From: an uncultured Roseicyclus sp.
GTDB lineage: Bacteria; Pseudomonadota; Alphaproteobacteria; Rhodobacterales; Rhodobacteraceae
Direction of reading: 5' to 3'
Assembly: GCA_947494975.1 (NCBI GenBank)
Contig: CANLXA010000003.1
Span: 496,001 to 560,000, forward strand
DNA: 64,000 nucleotides
Shown here: positions 44,054 through 54,111 of the stretch, piece by piece
Position numbering within the stretch: position 1 is the first letter of the stretch
Layout of the letters: the number at the start of each line of letters is the position of its first letter
Program-made: the position numbers and the translations under genes
Notes under the pieces: generated by a model
What the model saw: only the letters and a program-made list of their open reading frames with translations
The model's database searches: none
Told to the model about the DNA's origin: nothing

Positions 44054-45259
44054 TCAGAAGGTTGTACGTTCGACGATCGGCGCACCGTCCTCTAGGGCCT
44101 CGTTAGGATGTTCGACTACCCTGTCGCCCTCGACCAAGCCGTCCAACACCTCGACATACCGCGAATTGCGCTCACCCAGCTCCACCAATACGTGCTCAAC
44201 CCTGTCCCCCGTCGCGCGGAACACAGCCCACCCGTCGCCCCAGCGAAAGGTTGCGTTCAGGGGCACCAACAGAGCATTTTCGACCTCCAACTCGACGACC
44301 CGCAGGAATACGGCGAAACCATGCCCAAGGCGGCTGTGTTCCTCCAGTGGAGATGTGAACTCAAACACGACATCCACGCGCTGTTCTTCGATCCCCAAGG
44401 CCGAAACCTCGGTGCGCGCAGTGGGTTCGATCCGAAGCATCCGGGCTTCGAGTGGCGGGCCGCCCCAGCGCTCGACCGTCGCGGCTGTGCGTTCAGGCAG
44501 CCTCACTGCGTCGGCCGACAGCAGGTCGGCCACGATTTGCAGATCCGTCGGATCGCCGACGGATAACAGGCGCGTACCGGCGGCGACGGGACGTTCACTA
44601 ACCGTGTCGATATCGAGCACGACGCCATCCGCCGGGGCGATTATTTGTGTGCAGCACATGCCTTCTCCGGCGTGATCGGACGCATCGACAAGGCCCGCCT
44701 CCGCCCGATCAAGCGCACTTTGGGCCTGCAGGATCCGGGCCTCCGCCGTCGCAAGAGCGGCTTCGGCGACGAGGAGCGCCTGATGATCATTCTCAAGGCG
44801 GGTCACCGAAGCGACGCCACGCTCCACCAGGGTTTGCGTCCGGCGATATTGGGATTGAGCGAAGTTGTGTGCCTCCACGGCGCGGGTGCGGTCGGTCTGT
44901 GCCACGTTAAGTGCCGCTTCGGCCTCTCGCACCGCGGCTTCGCTTTGAAGGCGGGTCCGCGTGTCCAGCAGTCCGGGTGAAGACGGCTCGACCAGCGCCA
45001 CGATTGTTTCACCGGCGATCACCACATCGCCTACCTCGACGGGCGACCGTTGGGCAATACCGGATATCGGTGCGGCAATTTCAAACAAGTCGGCCACCTG
45101 CGTGACACCATCCACATCCACCGTCGCGACCAATCTGTCGCGGCCAACCTCATACAGGTCGACCGCGATCGGTTCGGTGCGAAAACTCACGTAGAGCAAG
45201 CCGCCGACGATTGCGGCGCCAAGCAGGCCAAGCACGATATTGCGACGGGTATGTGGCAT
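44054..45259 (-). CDS. HlyD/MFP-type periplasmic adaptor
   Basis: A 401-residue membrane-fusion protein: one N-terminal anchor (NIVLGLLGAAIVGGLLYVSF), a split barrel-lipoyl domain flanking a long coiled-coil hairpin (about 105-205), and a C-terminal barrel. It connects the FtsX-like ABC permease encoded 4 bp upstream to the periplasm or outer membrane. A CC pair in the lipoyl return strand (EGMCCTQIIAPADG) is unusual for this family. Confidence 0.85.
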   Translation of the reverse strand: MPHTRRNIVLGLLGAAIVGGLLYVSFRTEPIAVDLYEVGRDRLVATVDVDGVTQVADLFEIAAPISGIAQRSPVEVGDVVIAGETIVALVEPSSPGLLDTRTRLQSEAAVREAEAALNVAQTDRTRAVEAHNFAQSQYRRTQTLVERGVASVTRLENDHQALLVAEAALATAEARILQAQSALDRAEAGLVDASDHAGEGMCCTQIIAPADGVVLDIDTVSERPVAAGTRLLSVGDPTDLQIVADLLSADAVRLPERTAATVERWGGPPLEARMLRIEPTARTEVSALGIEEQRVDVVFEFTSPLEEHSRLGHGFAVFLRVVELEVENALLVPLNATFRWGDGWAVFRATGDRVEHVLVELGERNSRYVEVLDGLVEGDRVVEHPNEALEDGAPIVERTTF

Positions 45260-45263
45260 GGGA

Positions 45264-47627
45264 TCATTCCCTTGTTTTCATGACGGAGACGAGATTCAGC
45301 CGCCCAAGACGACGCGCGACCAACAAGACGGACGCGAACGCGGCGGCCAGAACCGCGAGGCTTGCGGAGGCGAACGTGTCGGGGTTCAAGATCAGCGGAA
45401 TGGCGTAGAGGTCGCTGGAAAACCCTTCGACCATGGATTTGGCGAAGAACCAGCCAAGGACCCATCCCAAGGGCTGCGCCACAACCGCCAGGAGCATTAT
45501 TTCGCCTATCAGGATGTAGGCGACTTCTCCGCGTGTGAACCCAAGAATGCGGAGGCTGGCCAACTCGCGCGCGCGCTCCGAGAGTTGGATACGCGCACCG
45601 TTATAGGCGACACCAAAAGTAATCAGAGCGCCAAGGAGCAGATATGTCGTTGTCGTGACCAGCACGTTCTGGCTGATCGTGTCTTCGAAACTACGCCGAT
45701 TTTCATCCATCATCATGGACCCGGCGAGCATGGGCACATCGGAGAGCGCCGCCTCGAACGCGTCACGTTGGGACGCATCCAACGTGAGGTTGATGACGGA
45801 AACCTGCGGGGCCTGCTGGAACATGCGATCAAGCGTTTCCTGGTCCATATAGGCCCCAAGTCCGAAATACTGCGTCACCAGACGTGTGACCGGTATCTCG
45901 TAGGTGCCCTGCTGGCTGCCCAGGAACTCGATCTCAACCAGATCGCCGACACCGAGCCCCAATTGCTCGGCCAGCCGTTCGGACAACATGATGCCATCGG
46001 GCGGTGCGTTGATGATCTGCCCGTCGGTATCAACCACGCGGCTGAGATCCGCATCGGGGCGGCGCGCTTCGATCGGCGTCTGCTTCTCCCTGTGTTCATG
46101 ACGCAAGATGGCTGAGAAATACTGCTGCCCTTCCGCTTGGACGACGCCGGGCAAACGACGCGCCTCTTCAAGGGCCGTTTCCGGCACCGCATTGTTGAAA
46201 TAGAGCATCGCGTGCTGCCGGTTCGATTGCCAGAACGCGGTATCAATGATCTCGTCCAGCGCGTCGGGAAAGAAGTTGGACGCCACTAGGATCGACACGG
46301 CCAGCGCCATCCCCAGAACGCTGAAAGCGGCCCGAAGGGGCCACCGCACTATGGACCGGACAATCATCATCGATGGCTGACTCAGCCGCAGCGCCACCAT
46401 GGCCCGGTCGAACCAATTGCGCTCGTAGCGAGGGGGTGCTGGCGGCTGCATGGCCGTTGCCGGTGAAAGCGAGGCAGCCTTCATGGCCGCGTTGACCGCG
46501 CCCGCGGACGCGGCAGCAAAACCGATCAGGCCCGACGCGACGTAGGGCCACCAAGACACGTTGTAGACGAGATAGGGAAAATCGAAGAACTGCGCATAAA
46601 GCCTGGCCAGCCCATAGCTCAGCCAACTTCCCGCGATCCAGCCCAATCCGACGCCGACCGCCGCAACCAGTCCGGCAAGCAGCACATAATGCATCGCGAT
46701 GGTCAGCTTGCTGTAGCCCAAGGCTTTCAGCAATCCGATCTCGGTGCGTTCCAGCTTCACGATCCGCCCCATGACCATGTTCACAAGGAAAACCGTGATC
46801 CCAAGGAAGATCGGCGGAAGGACGTAGGCCAGAACCTGAAGCTGCGTGATCTCGCCCTCGACGAAGGAATGCGACGTCTGGGTGTCGCGGTCATGGGCGC
46901 CCCAACTGCCATAGGGTTCTAGCAGGCGGTCCAATTCTTCGATCACGGGTTCGGCCCGGAACCCCGGACGCAGCATGATCGCCAGATTGTCGAAGGCACC
47001 GGTCCGTCCCAAAAGGCCGGACAGCGCGCGTTCGGGCATCCAGACAATGCCGAAATCCTCGTTATCGGGCACAAGGTTTCCCGGCCCGATCGTGTAGATG
47101 AACTCCGGCGACAGGGCGAGGCCAGCAACGGTTAACTCCCGTTCGGCGCCATTGATATTGGCGGTGAAGCCATCGCCCGGCCGCAATCCGTTGGCCTCGG
47201 CAAAAGGCTCATTGAGCAAAACCTCTGACGTACTGAGCGGATCGGGCCACCGTCCGCTGCGCAGGATCGGGACGTTCAGCATGAGCTCGCCGCTCTCAGG
47301 CAGCGAGGCGAAATGGGCCACGGTGGTTCCGGTCTTGTCCGCGATACTCAGGGTGGCTCGGGTCGTGACACGCGCCTCGGCAATTGTGACGCCCTCAATG
47401 GCGCCAATTGCATCAAGCATTGACCGCGGCGCGGACCGGACATCGGCAAAGACATCGGCGAACCGATTGCGCTCGTAATAGGTGTCGCGCGTGTCTTCCA
47501 GCGAGCGGGACATGCCGAGCGACATCAGCATGATGGCCACGCCCGCCGCCAGAACCAGTGCAATCGCCAGAAACTGGGCCCAAAGGCGGGCGAAATCCCG
47601 AAGCAGCTTGCGATCGAGGGCATCCAT
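45264..47627 (-). CDS. FtsX-like ABC transporter permease
   Basis: A 787-residue membrane protein with two FtsX-type halves: one helix, a large periplasmic domain, then three helices, repeated once. The PPIFLGITVFLVNMVMGRIVKLERTEIGLLKALGYSK segment (first part shown by its LERTEIGLLKALGY box) and RARELASLRILGFTRGEV are the classic FtsX/LolE cytosolic joints. It is a mechanotransmitter or lipid/peptide exporter rather than an importer. The start at MDALDRKLLRD lies just after the ATPase stop. Confidence 0.88.
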   Translation of the reverse strand: MDALDRKLLRDFARLWAQFLAIALVLAAGVAIMLMSLGMSRSLEDTRDTYYERNRFADVFADVRSAPRSMLDAIGAIEGVTIAEARVTTRATLSIADKTGTTVAHFASLPESGELMLNVPILRSGRWPDPLSTSEVLLNEPFAEANGLRPGDGFTANINGAERELTVAGLALSPEFIYTIGPGNLVPDNEDFGIVWMPERALSGLLGRTGAFDNLAIMLRPGFRAEPVIEELDRLLEPYGSWGAHDRDTQTSHSFVEGEITQLQVLAYVLPPIFLGITVFLVNMVMGRIVKLERTEIGLLKALGYSKLTIAMHYVLLAGLVAAVGVGLGWIAGSWLSYGLARLYAQFFDFPYLVYNVSWWPYVASGLIGFAAASAGAVNAAMKAASLSPATAMQPPAPPRYERNWFDRAMVALRLSQPSMMIVRSIVRWPLRAAFSVLGMALAVSILVASNFFPDALDEIIDTAFWQSNRQHAMLYFNNAVPETALEEARRLPGVVQAEGQQYFSAILRHEHREKQTPIEARRPDADLSRVVDTDGQIINAPPDGIMLSERLAEQLGLGVGDLVEIEFLGSQQGTYEIPVTRLVTQYFGLGAYMDQETLDRMFQQAPQVSVINLTLDASQRDAFEAALSDVPMLAGSMMMDENRRSFEDTISQNVLVTTTTYLLLGALITFGVAYNGARIQLSERARELASLRILGFTRGEVAYILIGEIMLLAVVAQPLGWVLGWFFAKSMVEGFSSDLYAIPLILNPDTFASASLAVLAAAFASVLLVARRLGRLNLVSVMKTRE

Positions 47628-47631
47628 TGCG

Positions 47632-48351
47632 CTACCACGCGATCTCGGACGGGGCGACGCGTTCGGTATTGACGTCGACATTCACGATCTTGCCGTCCTG
47701 AAACCAGATGACCCGATGCGCCATCCTGCGGATTTCGGCGTTATGCGTGATGACGACGGTCGACGTTCCCATTTCGTCATTCACATGGCGGAGCACCTCC
47801 AGGACCTGCACACCTGTCTTGCTGTCGAGCGCGCCGGTCGGTTCGTCACACAGCAAGACTTCGGGTCGTTTCGCGACGGCGCGGGCAATGGCGACGCGCT
47901 GTTGCTCGCCCCCGGACATCTCGGCCGGGAAATGATCCATGCGATGTGCAAGCCCGACACGATCCAGCGCTTCTTCCGGGGTCATCGGGTTGATTGAGAC
48001 ATCGGTCACAAGCTGGACGTTTTCGCGTGCCGTCAGGCTGGGGACCAGGTTGTAGAACTGGAAGACGAAGCCCACATGGTCGCGCCGAAACCGCGTCAGG
48101 CCGCGATCGGCCAGCGCCGTAAGCTCAAGGTCTCGAAACCAGACATGGCCCTCGGTGGCGCTGTCCAACCCACCCAGAACGTTGAGCAACGTCGATTTGC
48201 CACTGCCCGACGGCCCCAGCAACACCGCGAATTCGCCAGCAAACAGCTCAAGGTCCACACCCGCGAGCGCAAAGACCTTCACCTCACCAGTGTCATAGAC
48301 CTTGGTCAGGCCTTCGGTCCGGAAAACCGGGCTGCGATCGGGGGCGTTCAT
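47632..48351 (-). CDS. ABC exporter ATPase (MacB/LolD type)
   Basis: A 239-residue ATPase with Walker [11 protein letters not shown], signature [15 protein letters not shown] and Walker [12 protein letters not shown], the standard set of the LolD/MacB branch. It drives the FtsX-like permease encoded next. Its ATG overlaps the flavodoxin stop by 4 bp. Confidence 0.92.
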   Translation of the reverse strand: MNAPDRSPVFRTEGLTKVYDTGEVKVFALAGVDLELFAGEFAVLLGPSGSGKSTLLNVLGGLDSATEGHVWFRDLELTALADRGLTRFRRDHVGFVFQFYNLVPSLTARENVQLVTDVSINPMTPEEALDRVGLAHRMDHFPAEMSGGEQQRVAIARAVAKRPEVLLCDEPTGALDSKTGVQVLEVLRHVNDEMGTSTVVITHNAEIRRMAHRVIWFQDGKIVNVDVNTERVAPSEIAW

Positions 48352-48857
48352 GCGGATTTGCTCACCGGCACGACAGCTTGCATGGCCACACCGAGCGCGT
48401 CGAGACGCGCAGCCATTTCTACGCGACCGTCAAGCTCATTGGGGATGTGGGCGGTTGCAAGGAACGCGCGCCCGAGGATCGCTGCGCATCGTTTGGCCGC
48501 GCCCGGCGGCCTTGGATCGCCAGACGTCAGAAGCAGGCCGACCGGAAGATCGGGGTGTTGGCTGCACTCGACCAGCATACCGCGCAAGGGCGGAGCGGGC
48601 TGGCCTGCCCATACCGGACCGCACACGACAACCCAGGGTCGATGCGCCAGTAACGGAACACCGGCAGAAGGTGCGGGAGAGGCGCCCGTCAAAACGCCGA
48701 TCATCCCCCGTAATATGGCGAAACCACCCAAACCATAGCCCTCGACTGACCAATCGAAAACATCAGCTCCCGTAGCGGCGGCAAGCCGTTCGGCGGCGCG
48801 TGCCGTGTAGCCCGTTCGAGAATAAACCAAAATCAATCCGGTTTGGGTGTCAGTCAT
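48348..48857 (-). CDS. Flavodoxin-like protein
   Basis: A 169-residue flavodoxin-fold protein with the FMN-phosphate loop [11 protein letters not shown] at the N-terminus and the later [19 protein letters not shown] and LLTSGDP loops. It could be an electron carrier or NAD(P)H:quinone-type reductase. It is the first gene of an operon with an ABC exporter and an adaptor, an unusual pairing, and has an FNR-type box 56 bp upstream. Confidence 0.82.
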   Translation of the reverse strand: MTDTQTGLILVYSRTGYTARAAERLAAATGADVFDWSVEGYGLGGFAILRGMIGVLTGASPAPSAGVPLLAHRPWVVVCGPVWAGQPAPPLRGMLVECSQHPDLPVGLLLTSGDPRPPGAAKRCAAILGRAFLATAHIPNELDGRVEMAARLDALGVAMQAVVPVSKSA

Positions 48858-48912
48858 GGCGAAGGGTCCCGTTCGATCCCCGCCAAGATATGCCTTGTTC
48901 AGCGTGGCGGCA

Positions 48913-48926
48913 TTGAGCCGCATCAA
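48913..48926. promoter_or_regulatory. FNR/FnrL-type box upstream of the flavodoxin operon
   Basis: TTGAGCCGCATCAA matches TTGAY-N4-RTCAA at 9 of 10 informative positions, 56 bp upstream of the flavodoxin ATG. It suggests oxygen-responsive control of the flavodoxin-ABC-FtsX-HlyD operon. Confidence 0.5.
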
Positions 48927-48943
48927 TGCGTAACGATCACTCG

Positions 48944-50203
48944 TTACTCCTTGACGTAAGGTTTTCCGTCGGCGGCTGGTGCGCGGGCACGGCCAATCAG
49001 GCCCGCCACCACGATGATCGTCGCGATGTAAGGTGCCATCGCCAGAAATTCCGACGGGATCGGTGTGTTCAGAAGTGCCAACTTCTGTTGAAGCGAGTCC
49101 GTGAAACCGAAGACCAATGCCGCCATCAATGCACCGACCGGATGCCAGCGCCCGAAGATCATCGCCGCGAGGCCGATAAAGCCACGCCCGCCCGTCATGT
49201 TCTCGTCGAACCGACCGACGGAGCCGAGCGTAAACCACGCCCCCCCGAACCCGGCGATCATGCCGCCGATGGTCACGTGAACGTAACGCGTCCAATAGAC
49301 ATCGATACCAAGCGTATCGGCGGCGCGCGGATGCTCTCCAACGGCGCGGGCGCGCAGGCCGTTTCGCGTGTGGAACAGGTAATAGGTCGAGACCGCGACC
49401 ATGATCAGCGCGCCATAGACGAAGATGTTTTGCTGAAACAACATGGGTCCGATCACCGGGATATCGCCAAGGATCGGGATCTTCAGCGCAGGGAATACCG
49501 GCGCGTTGTTGAGATGCCGCATCTCGGCGAAGACCTGGCTCGACACGAAACTCGTCAAACCCAGCACGAACAGATTGATGACCACCCCCGCGATGATCTG
49601 GTCCATCCGGTAGGTCACGACGAGGGCTGCGAGGATAAAGCCGAACAGGCCGCCAATGACCACCGCGGACAAAAGCCCACCCCACCCGCCGATCACCGAC
49701 CCCATCAGCGCGCCGGTAAAAGCCCCCGCCAATAGCATGCCCTCGACCGCGATGTTCACCACAGCCACACGTTCACACATGAGGGCGGCCAGCCCGCCCA
49801 GAGCGATGGGAACGGCCCGCACCATTGTGGCTTGCAACATCCCGGTCAGCGAAAAGGCGTTTTCCGCCGTCGCCCAGACAAGAAAGGCCAAAACGGCAAG
49901 GCCAAGGCCAAGGCCGAGCGACAGGGTCGTCCATCGCCCGCCGCCGCGCAGGAACTGTCGCACCCCCAGAAACGCGGTCAGCGCTGCCGCGATGTAGATG
50001 AAGGGCTGCGCAGGCACGACGAGGTTCGGCAGCACCCACGCATCGCGTGGACGGGATAACCGAAACGTCGCTTGACCGGGCGCATCACCCAAAACCATTA
50101 CGATAAAGGCGGCTATCAGGATCAAGATGGCCCCCACAATCCGCGTACGCCGCCGCGCCGCCTGGTCGATGATGGCGCGGGGCGCGTGTTCGGCGACGCT
50201 CAT
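48944..50203 (-). CDS. BMP-type ABC importer permease (second)
   Basis: A 419-residue permease of the nucleoside-type family, with the hallmark LMCERVAVVNIAVEGMLLAGA and about ten hydrophobic segments. A longer N-terminal part than in its homologue at 20 kb is present. The start at 50203 couples to the previous permease by ATGA. It is the last gene of a four-gene importer operon. Confidence 0.9.
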   Translation of the reverse strand: MSVAEHAPRAIIDQAARRRTRIVGAILILIAAFIVMVLGDAPGQATFRLSRPRDAWVLPNLVVPAQPFIYIAAALTAFLGVRQFLRGGGRWTTLSLGLGLGLAVLAFLVWATAENAFSLTGMLQATMVRAVPIALGGLAALMCERVAVVNIAVEGMLLAGAFTGALMGSVIGGWGGLLSAVVIGGLFGFILAALVVTYRMDQIIAGVVINLFVLGLTSFVSSQVFAEMRHLNNAPVFPALKIPILGDIPVIGPMLFQQNIFVYGALIMVAVSTYYLFHTRNGLRARAVGEHPRAADTLGIDVYWTRYVHVTIGGMIAGFGGAWFTLGSVGRFDENMTGGRGFIGLAAMIFGRWHPVGALMAALVFGFTDSLQQKLALLNTPIPSEFLAMAPYIATIIVVAGLIGRARAPAADGKPYVKE

Positions 50204-51339
50204 TCCGCATTCCCCTTCGACGCAGCGCGGAAGCCCCAAGGGAACAGGGCCCGCACCAAAAGCGGGGCCGCGATAAAGACGATGATCAGCGCCTGGATGA
50301 TGCCGATGAGGTCGATTGAAACGCCCGCATCCACTTGCATCTGGCGCCCCCCGGCTTCCAACGCACCGAACAGGAGCCCCGCAAACAGAACGCCGACCGG
50401 ATGCGACCGCCCCAGAAGTGCAACAGCGATTGCATCAAACCCTATTCCTGCCGAAAAGCCCGGACTGGCCCGGCCCAGGACGCCCAGAACCTGGTTCGCA
50501 CCGGCCAGACCGGCCAAGGCCCCCGCGGTCGCCATGGCCAGAACGATGATCAGGCCAGCACGAATACCCGCATAGCGGGCGGCGTCGGGGCTGGCTCCAC
50601 TGGCACGGAACTCGAAGCCCAGTTTCGCGCGAAACAACAGCCAGTGGACGACGAAGACGGCTGCAAGCATGACGAAAACACCCGCATGCACGCGCAAGTT
50701 CGGGTCGAGCCATTCCAGAAGTCGGGGCAGTTCCGCCGCCTCGGGAACGGACCGCGAGATCGGGTCGGACCGCCCTTCGCGCTGCACCCAATCCAGGCGA
50801 AGCATGTAGTCAAGCAAGCGATAGGAAATGAGGTTCAACATGATGGTGGAGATCACCTCATGCGCACCCGTCGCCGCGCGCAGCCATCCGGCAATCCCGG
50901 CATAGAAGGCACCGACAAGCATGCCCGCCAGAAGCGACAGCGGCATAAGTATCGCGAATGGCAAGCCGTCGAAAGTGAAGCCGAAGATCACGGCGGCCAG
51001 ACCGCCCATCAGGATCTGCCCTTCCGCCCCGATGTTGAACAGGCCCGTTCGAAAGCCAAGCGCGAGACCAAGAGCCGCCAAAACCAATGGCACTGCCGCC
51101 ACCAGCGTTTCCGAGAGGGCACCAAGCGAACCGACCGACCCGGCCAACAGCGCCACGAATGACCGTCCAATGGTCGGCAGATCGATCCCCGTCGCCAACA
51201 TGATCAATGCACCAAGCATCAGGGCCACCGCCACGGCGAATAACGGCACGATCACCAGGTCCTCGAATTGCGCCCTGCCGGGCGCCGCCCGTTGCAGCAA
51301 CCGCTCTTTCGCGGCGTCGAGGGTGTCGTTCACACTCAT
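50200..51339 (-). CDS. BMP-type ABC importer permease (first)
   Basis: A 379-residue permease with AAVPLVLAALGLALGFRTGL and FNIGAEGQILMGGLAA, the recognisable core of the YufP/NupP-like permease. It overlaps the ATPase gene and the second permease gene by ATGA junctions, so the importer is translated as one coupled unit. Confidence 0.9.
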   Translation of the reverse strand: MSVNDTLDAAKERLLQRAAPGRAQFEDLVIVPLFAVAVALMLGALIMLATGIDLPTIGRSFVALLAGSVGSLGALSETLVAAVPLVLAALGLALGFRTGLFNIGAEGQILMGGLAAVIFGFTFDGLPFAILMPLSLLAGMLVGAFYAGIAGWLRAATGAHEVISTIMLNLISYRLLDYMLRLDWVQREGRSDPISRSVPEAAELPRLLEWLDPNLRVHAGVFVMLAAVFVVHWLLFRAKLGFEFRASGASPDAARYAGIRAGLIIVLAMATAGALAGLAGANQVLGVLGRASPGFSAGIGFDAIAVALLGRSHPVGVLFAGLLFGALEAGGRQMQVDAGVSIDLIGIIQALIIVFIAAPLLVRALFPWGFRAASKGNAE

Positions 51340-52847
51340 GCCGCGATCCCGGCCATCGCCAATCCGATCTCGGATTTCTCCGGCCGGGTCGTGGTTGCAT
51401 CGAACTCGGCGACGATACGGCCTTTGAACATCACAACGATCCGGTCCGACAGCGCAAGAATCTCGTCGAGCTCGGAGGACATCAGCAGAACGCCGTCGCC
51501 TTCCTCACGGGCCGCCATCAGGCGTTCATGGATGTATTCGATGGAGCCAACATCAAGCCCCCGCGTAGGCTGCGCAGCGACCACGGCGCGGGTGTCTCGC
51601 GAAAGTTCTCGTGCCACGATGAGCTTTTGTTGATTACCGCCCGAGAGCGTACCCGCATTCGAGAAGACGGATGACGTGCGCACGTCAAACTGTGCGGCCG
51701 CACTGGCCGCCCAGTCATTGACAGCTGGCCACCGGATCTGGAGAGCGCCCGAGAACCGGTCATCATAGTAGCTGTCGAGCACCATGTTTTCGGCCACGGT
51801 GAAATCGGGGATCAGTCCGAGGCGCTGGCGATCCTCAGGGATGTGCGCCAGCCCCATCCGGTGCCGGGCGCGCACCGACATAGCCGTGATATCTTGCCCC
51901 AGGAACCGGATATGCCCGCCCGCAACCGGGCTCAGCCCCGTGACCGCCTGGATCAGCGCGGATTGCCCATTGCCCTGAACACCTGCGATGCCCACAACCT
52001 CGCCGCTGCGTACGGTCAGCGAGACATTGTCCACCGCAATGGTGTCGTCCTCGGCCACAACGGTCAGCCCTTCGATCTCGAGCATAGGCTCACCGGGCAC
52101 GTGGGGCGTGCGATCGACCGCGAACTGGACCGGACGGCCCACCATCATCTCCGCCAGATCGGCCTTGGTCGCTGTCGCAGGGTCGGCCTCACCGACAATG
52201 CGCCCACGACGCAACACGCTGATGCGATCGGCAATGTCGAGGATCTCGTTCAACTTGTGCGTGATGAACACAATTGCCTTGCCCGCTTCTTTCAGCGACC
52301 GGACGATTTCGAAGAAATCCTGCACCTCCTGCGGCGTCAGAACCGCGGTGGGTTCATCCAGGATTAGGACATCGGCCGATCGGAACAGGACCTTGATGAT
52401 CTCCACCCGCTGTTGAACACCAACCGGCAACGTTTCCACCTTCGCGTCTGGATCAACGGTGAGGCCGTACTCCTCGCTGATCTGGCGCACCTGTTCGCTG
52501 GCACTGGCCAGGTCCAGATGATCCAGCCGACCAACCGGCTCCACCCCAAGCACGACATTCTCGGCCACCGAAAACACGGGAACCAGCATGAAATGCTGAT
52601 GCACCATGCCGATCCCCGCTTCGATGGCATCCCGCGGGCCGTCGAAACATGACGCAGTGCCATCGATAAGAATCTCTCCGTCATTCGGGCGATAAAGGCC
52701 GCAGAGCACGTTCATCAGGGTCGATTTCCCGGCGCCGTTTTCTCCCAGCAAACCCAACACTTCGCCCGCGCGAATGCTCAGTGAGACATCCTCGTTTGCA
52801 ACAACCGGTCCAAAACGCTTGGTAACGCCCCGCAACTCGACGTCCAT
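51336..52847 (-). CDS. BMP-type ABC importer ATPase (tandem domains)
   Basis: A 503-residue ATPase with two cassettes. The first has GENGAGKSTL, then LPVGVQQRVEIIKVLF and LILDEPTAVL. The second has GVQGNGQSAL and LSGGNQQKLIVARELS. The second Walker A departs from GxxxxGKS/T, as is usual in this family. GGAGTT precedes the ATG. It is the paralogue of the ATPase at 22-23.5 kb. Confidence 0.92.
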   Translation of the reverse strand: MDVELRGVTKRFGPVVANEDVSLSIRAGEVLGLLGENGAGKSTLMNVLCGLYRPNDGEILIDGTASCFDGPRDAIEAGIGMVHQHFMLVPVFSVAENVVLGVEPVGRLDHLDLASASEQVRQISEEYGLTVDPDAKVETLPVGVQQRVEIIKVLFRSADVLILDEPTAVLTPQEVQDFFEIVRSLKEAGKAIVFITHKLNEILDIADRISVLRRGRIVGEADPATATKADLAEMMVGRPVQFAVDRTPHVPGEPMLEIEGLTVVAEDDTIAVDNVSLTVRSGEVVGIAGVQGNGQSALIQAVTGLSPVAGGHIRFLGQDITAMSVRARHRMGLAHIPEDRQRLGLIPDFTVAENMVLDSYYDDRFSGALQIRWPAVNDWAASAAAQFDVRTSSVFSNAGTLSGGNQQKLIVARELSRDTRAVVAAQPTRGLDVGSIEYIHERLMAAREEGDGVLLMSSELDEILALSDRIVVMFKGRIVAEFDATTTRPEKSEIGLAMAGIAA

Positions 52848-52868
52848 GGCTTGAACTCCGCGGTCAAT

Positions 52869-53897
52869 TCAGTCGGTGCCGACCACGATGGTGCCATCCG
52901 TAATGCCCGCGCGGATCTCGGCCAATTCGGCCACCAGACCGGCCGGTACGATGCCTTCGAAATCGTGGAACGGCGCAAGATCCACACCGCCATTGCCAAG
53001 GGTGCCAGTGATGATACCGCCTTCGAATTCACCCGCCCGGACCATTTCGATGACCTGATAGACCGTTGCATCCATGCGTTTCACGATTGAGGTCAGATAG
53101 ACGTGGCCGCGTTCGGGATCGGTTTGGTACATGTCGGCATCCACGCCGATGATCATCAACTCATCGGGGCCAAGCTCATTGGCCAAGGCCGCGGAACCAA
53201 GCCCCACCGGACCTGCCACGGGCAGGATGATATCCGCACCCTCCTCGTAGAGGTTCTGCGCAAAGGCGCGCCCGTCATCGAGCGACTCGAAATTGTTGGT
53301 GAATAGGCCCTGCCGCGTCTCCGGTGACCAACCCAGAACCATGACATCCGTGCCATGGCGTTGGTTGTAGTATTCGACGCCGTAGGCAAAGCCGTCCATG
53401 AAGATCGTCACGGGCGGGATGTTGATGCCGCCAAAGGTGCCGACAATGCCCGTTTCCGACATGCCGGCAGCAAGGTAGCCGCCCAGGAAGGCGGCTTCGT
53501 CGGTGGCGTAGACCTGCCCCAGAACGTTATCCAGAGACGGGTTGTAGGAATAATCCACGATGGAGAAGAGCTGGTCCGGATTGGCCTGGGCCGCCTCTTG
53601 CGTGGCATCGCCCAACAAAAACCCGATGGTGAAGATGATGTCGCAGGCCCCACCAAGCAACGAGGTGATATTGGCCTCATAATCCGTTTCGGCCTCGCTC
53701 TCCAGGAACCGCGCATCGATACCCAGATCGGCCTGGGCCTGAAGCACCCCTTCCCATGCAGTCTGATTGAAGCTGTTGTCGTCAATGCCACCGGTATCGG
53801 TGATCTGACAGGCCGTGAAGGCGTTTGCAGGCGCGGCCATGGCGAGGATCGCCATGATCGGCGCGGCCAAACTCATCGACTTTCGAAAAACCAGCAT
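52869..53897 (-). CDS. BMP-family ABC substrate-binding protein
   Basis: A 342-residue periplasmic lipoprotein-family-like binding protein (Bmp/PnrA). It has a signal peptide (MLVFRKSMSLAAPIMAILAM), the motif CQITDTGGIDDNSFNQTAWEG that defines BMP proteins, and LGGYLAAGMSETGIVGTFGG. It probably binds nucleosides or a related compound. Start set at 53897 (GGGGGAG upstream). It heads the importer operon and is divergent from the acyl-CoA synthetase operon, sharing its regulatory region. Confidence 0.9.
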   Translation of the reverse strand: MLVFRKSMSLAAPIMAILAMAAPANAFTACQITDTGGIDDNSFNQTAWEGVLQAQADLGIDARFLESEAETDYEANITSLLGGACDIIFTIGFLLGDATQEAAQANPDQLFSIVDYSYNPSLDNVLGQVYATDEAAFLGGYLAAGMSETGIVGTFGGINIPPVTIFMDGFAYGVEYYNQRHGTDVMVLGWSPETRQGLFTNNFESLDDGRAFAQNLYEEGADIILPVAGPVGLGSAALANELGPDELMIIGVDADMYQTDPERGHVYLTSIVKRMDATVYQVIEMVRAGEFEGGIITGTLGNGGVDLAPFHDFEGIVPAGLVAELAEIRAGITDGTIVVGTD

Positions 53898-53959
53898 GCT
53901 GACGTCTCCCCCAAATCCTGAAGCTGGCACGGAGTATGGGGCGCGGACCGATGGGCCGA

Positions 53960-53973
53960 TTGATCCGCATCAA
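53960..53973. promoter_or_regulatory. Perfect FNR/FnrL-type box
   Basis: TTGATCCGCATCAA is a complete match to TTGAT-N4-ATCAA in the gap between the divergent BMP importer and acyl-CoA synthetase operons. It lies 63 bp from the importer start and 139 bp from the synthetase start, so it could serve either or both. Confidence 0.7.
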
Positions 53974-54050
53974 TTACAGCTTCTCATCATGGCGGGGACC
54001 TTCAGAAAACATGCGGCGGCGCGGTCTTGGTCGCAGCACGCGATGGTGGA

Positions 54051-54064
54051 TTGAGCGAGGTCAA
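54051..54064. promoter_or_regulatory. Second FNR/FnrL-type box, nearer the acyl-CoA synthetase gene
   Basis: TTGAGCGAGGTCAA matches TTGAY-N4-RTCAA at 9 of 10 informative positions and ends 47 bp before the synthetase ATG. Together with the perfect box 90 bp away it gives this gap a two-site arrangement. Confidence 0.5.
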
Positions 54065-54111
54065 TTCACAGCTGCAGACGTCCATCATCATGGCGCGGAG
54101 GGGAGGACGCC

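Noticed and set aside
48858-49685. In-frame upstream extension of the flavodoxin gene
   Set aside because: The extension lies antisense or out of frame within a confident permease gene. Homology and start context place the flavodoxin start at 48857.
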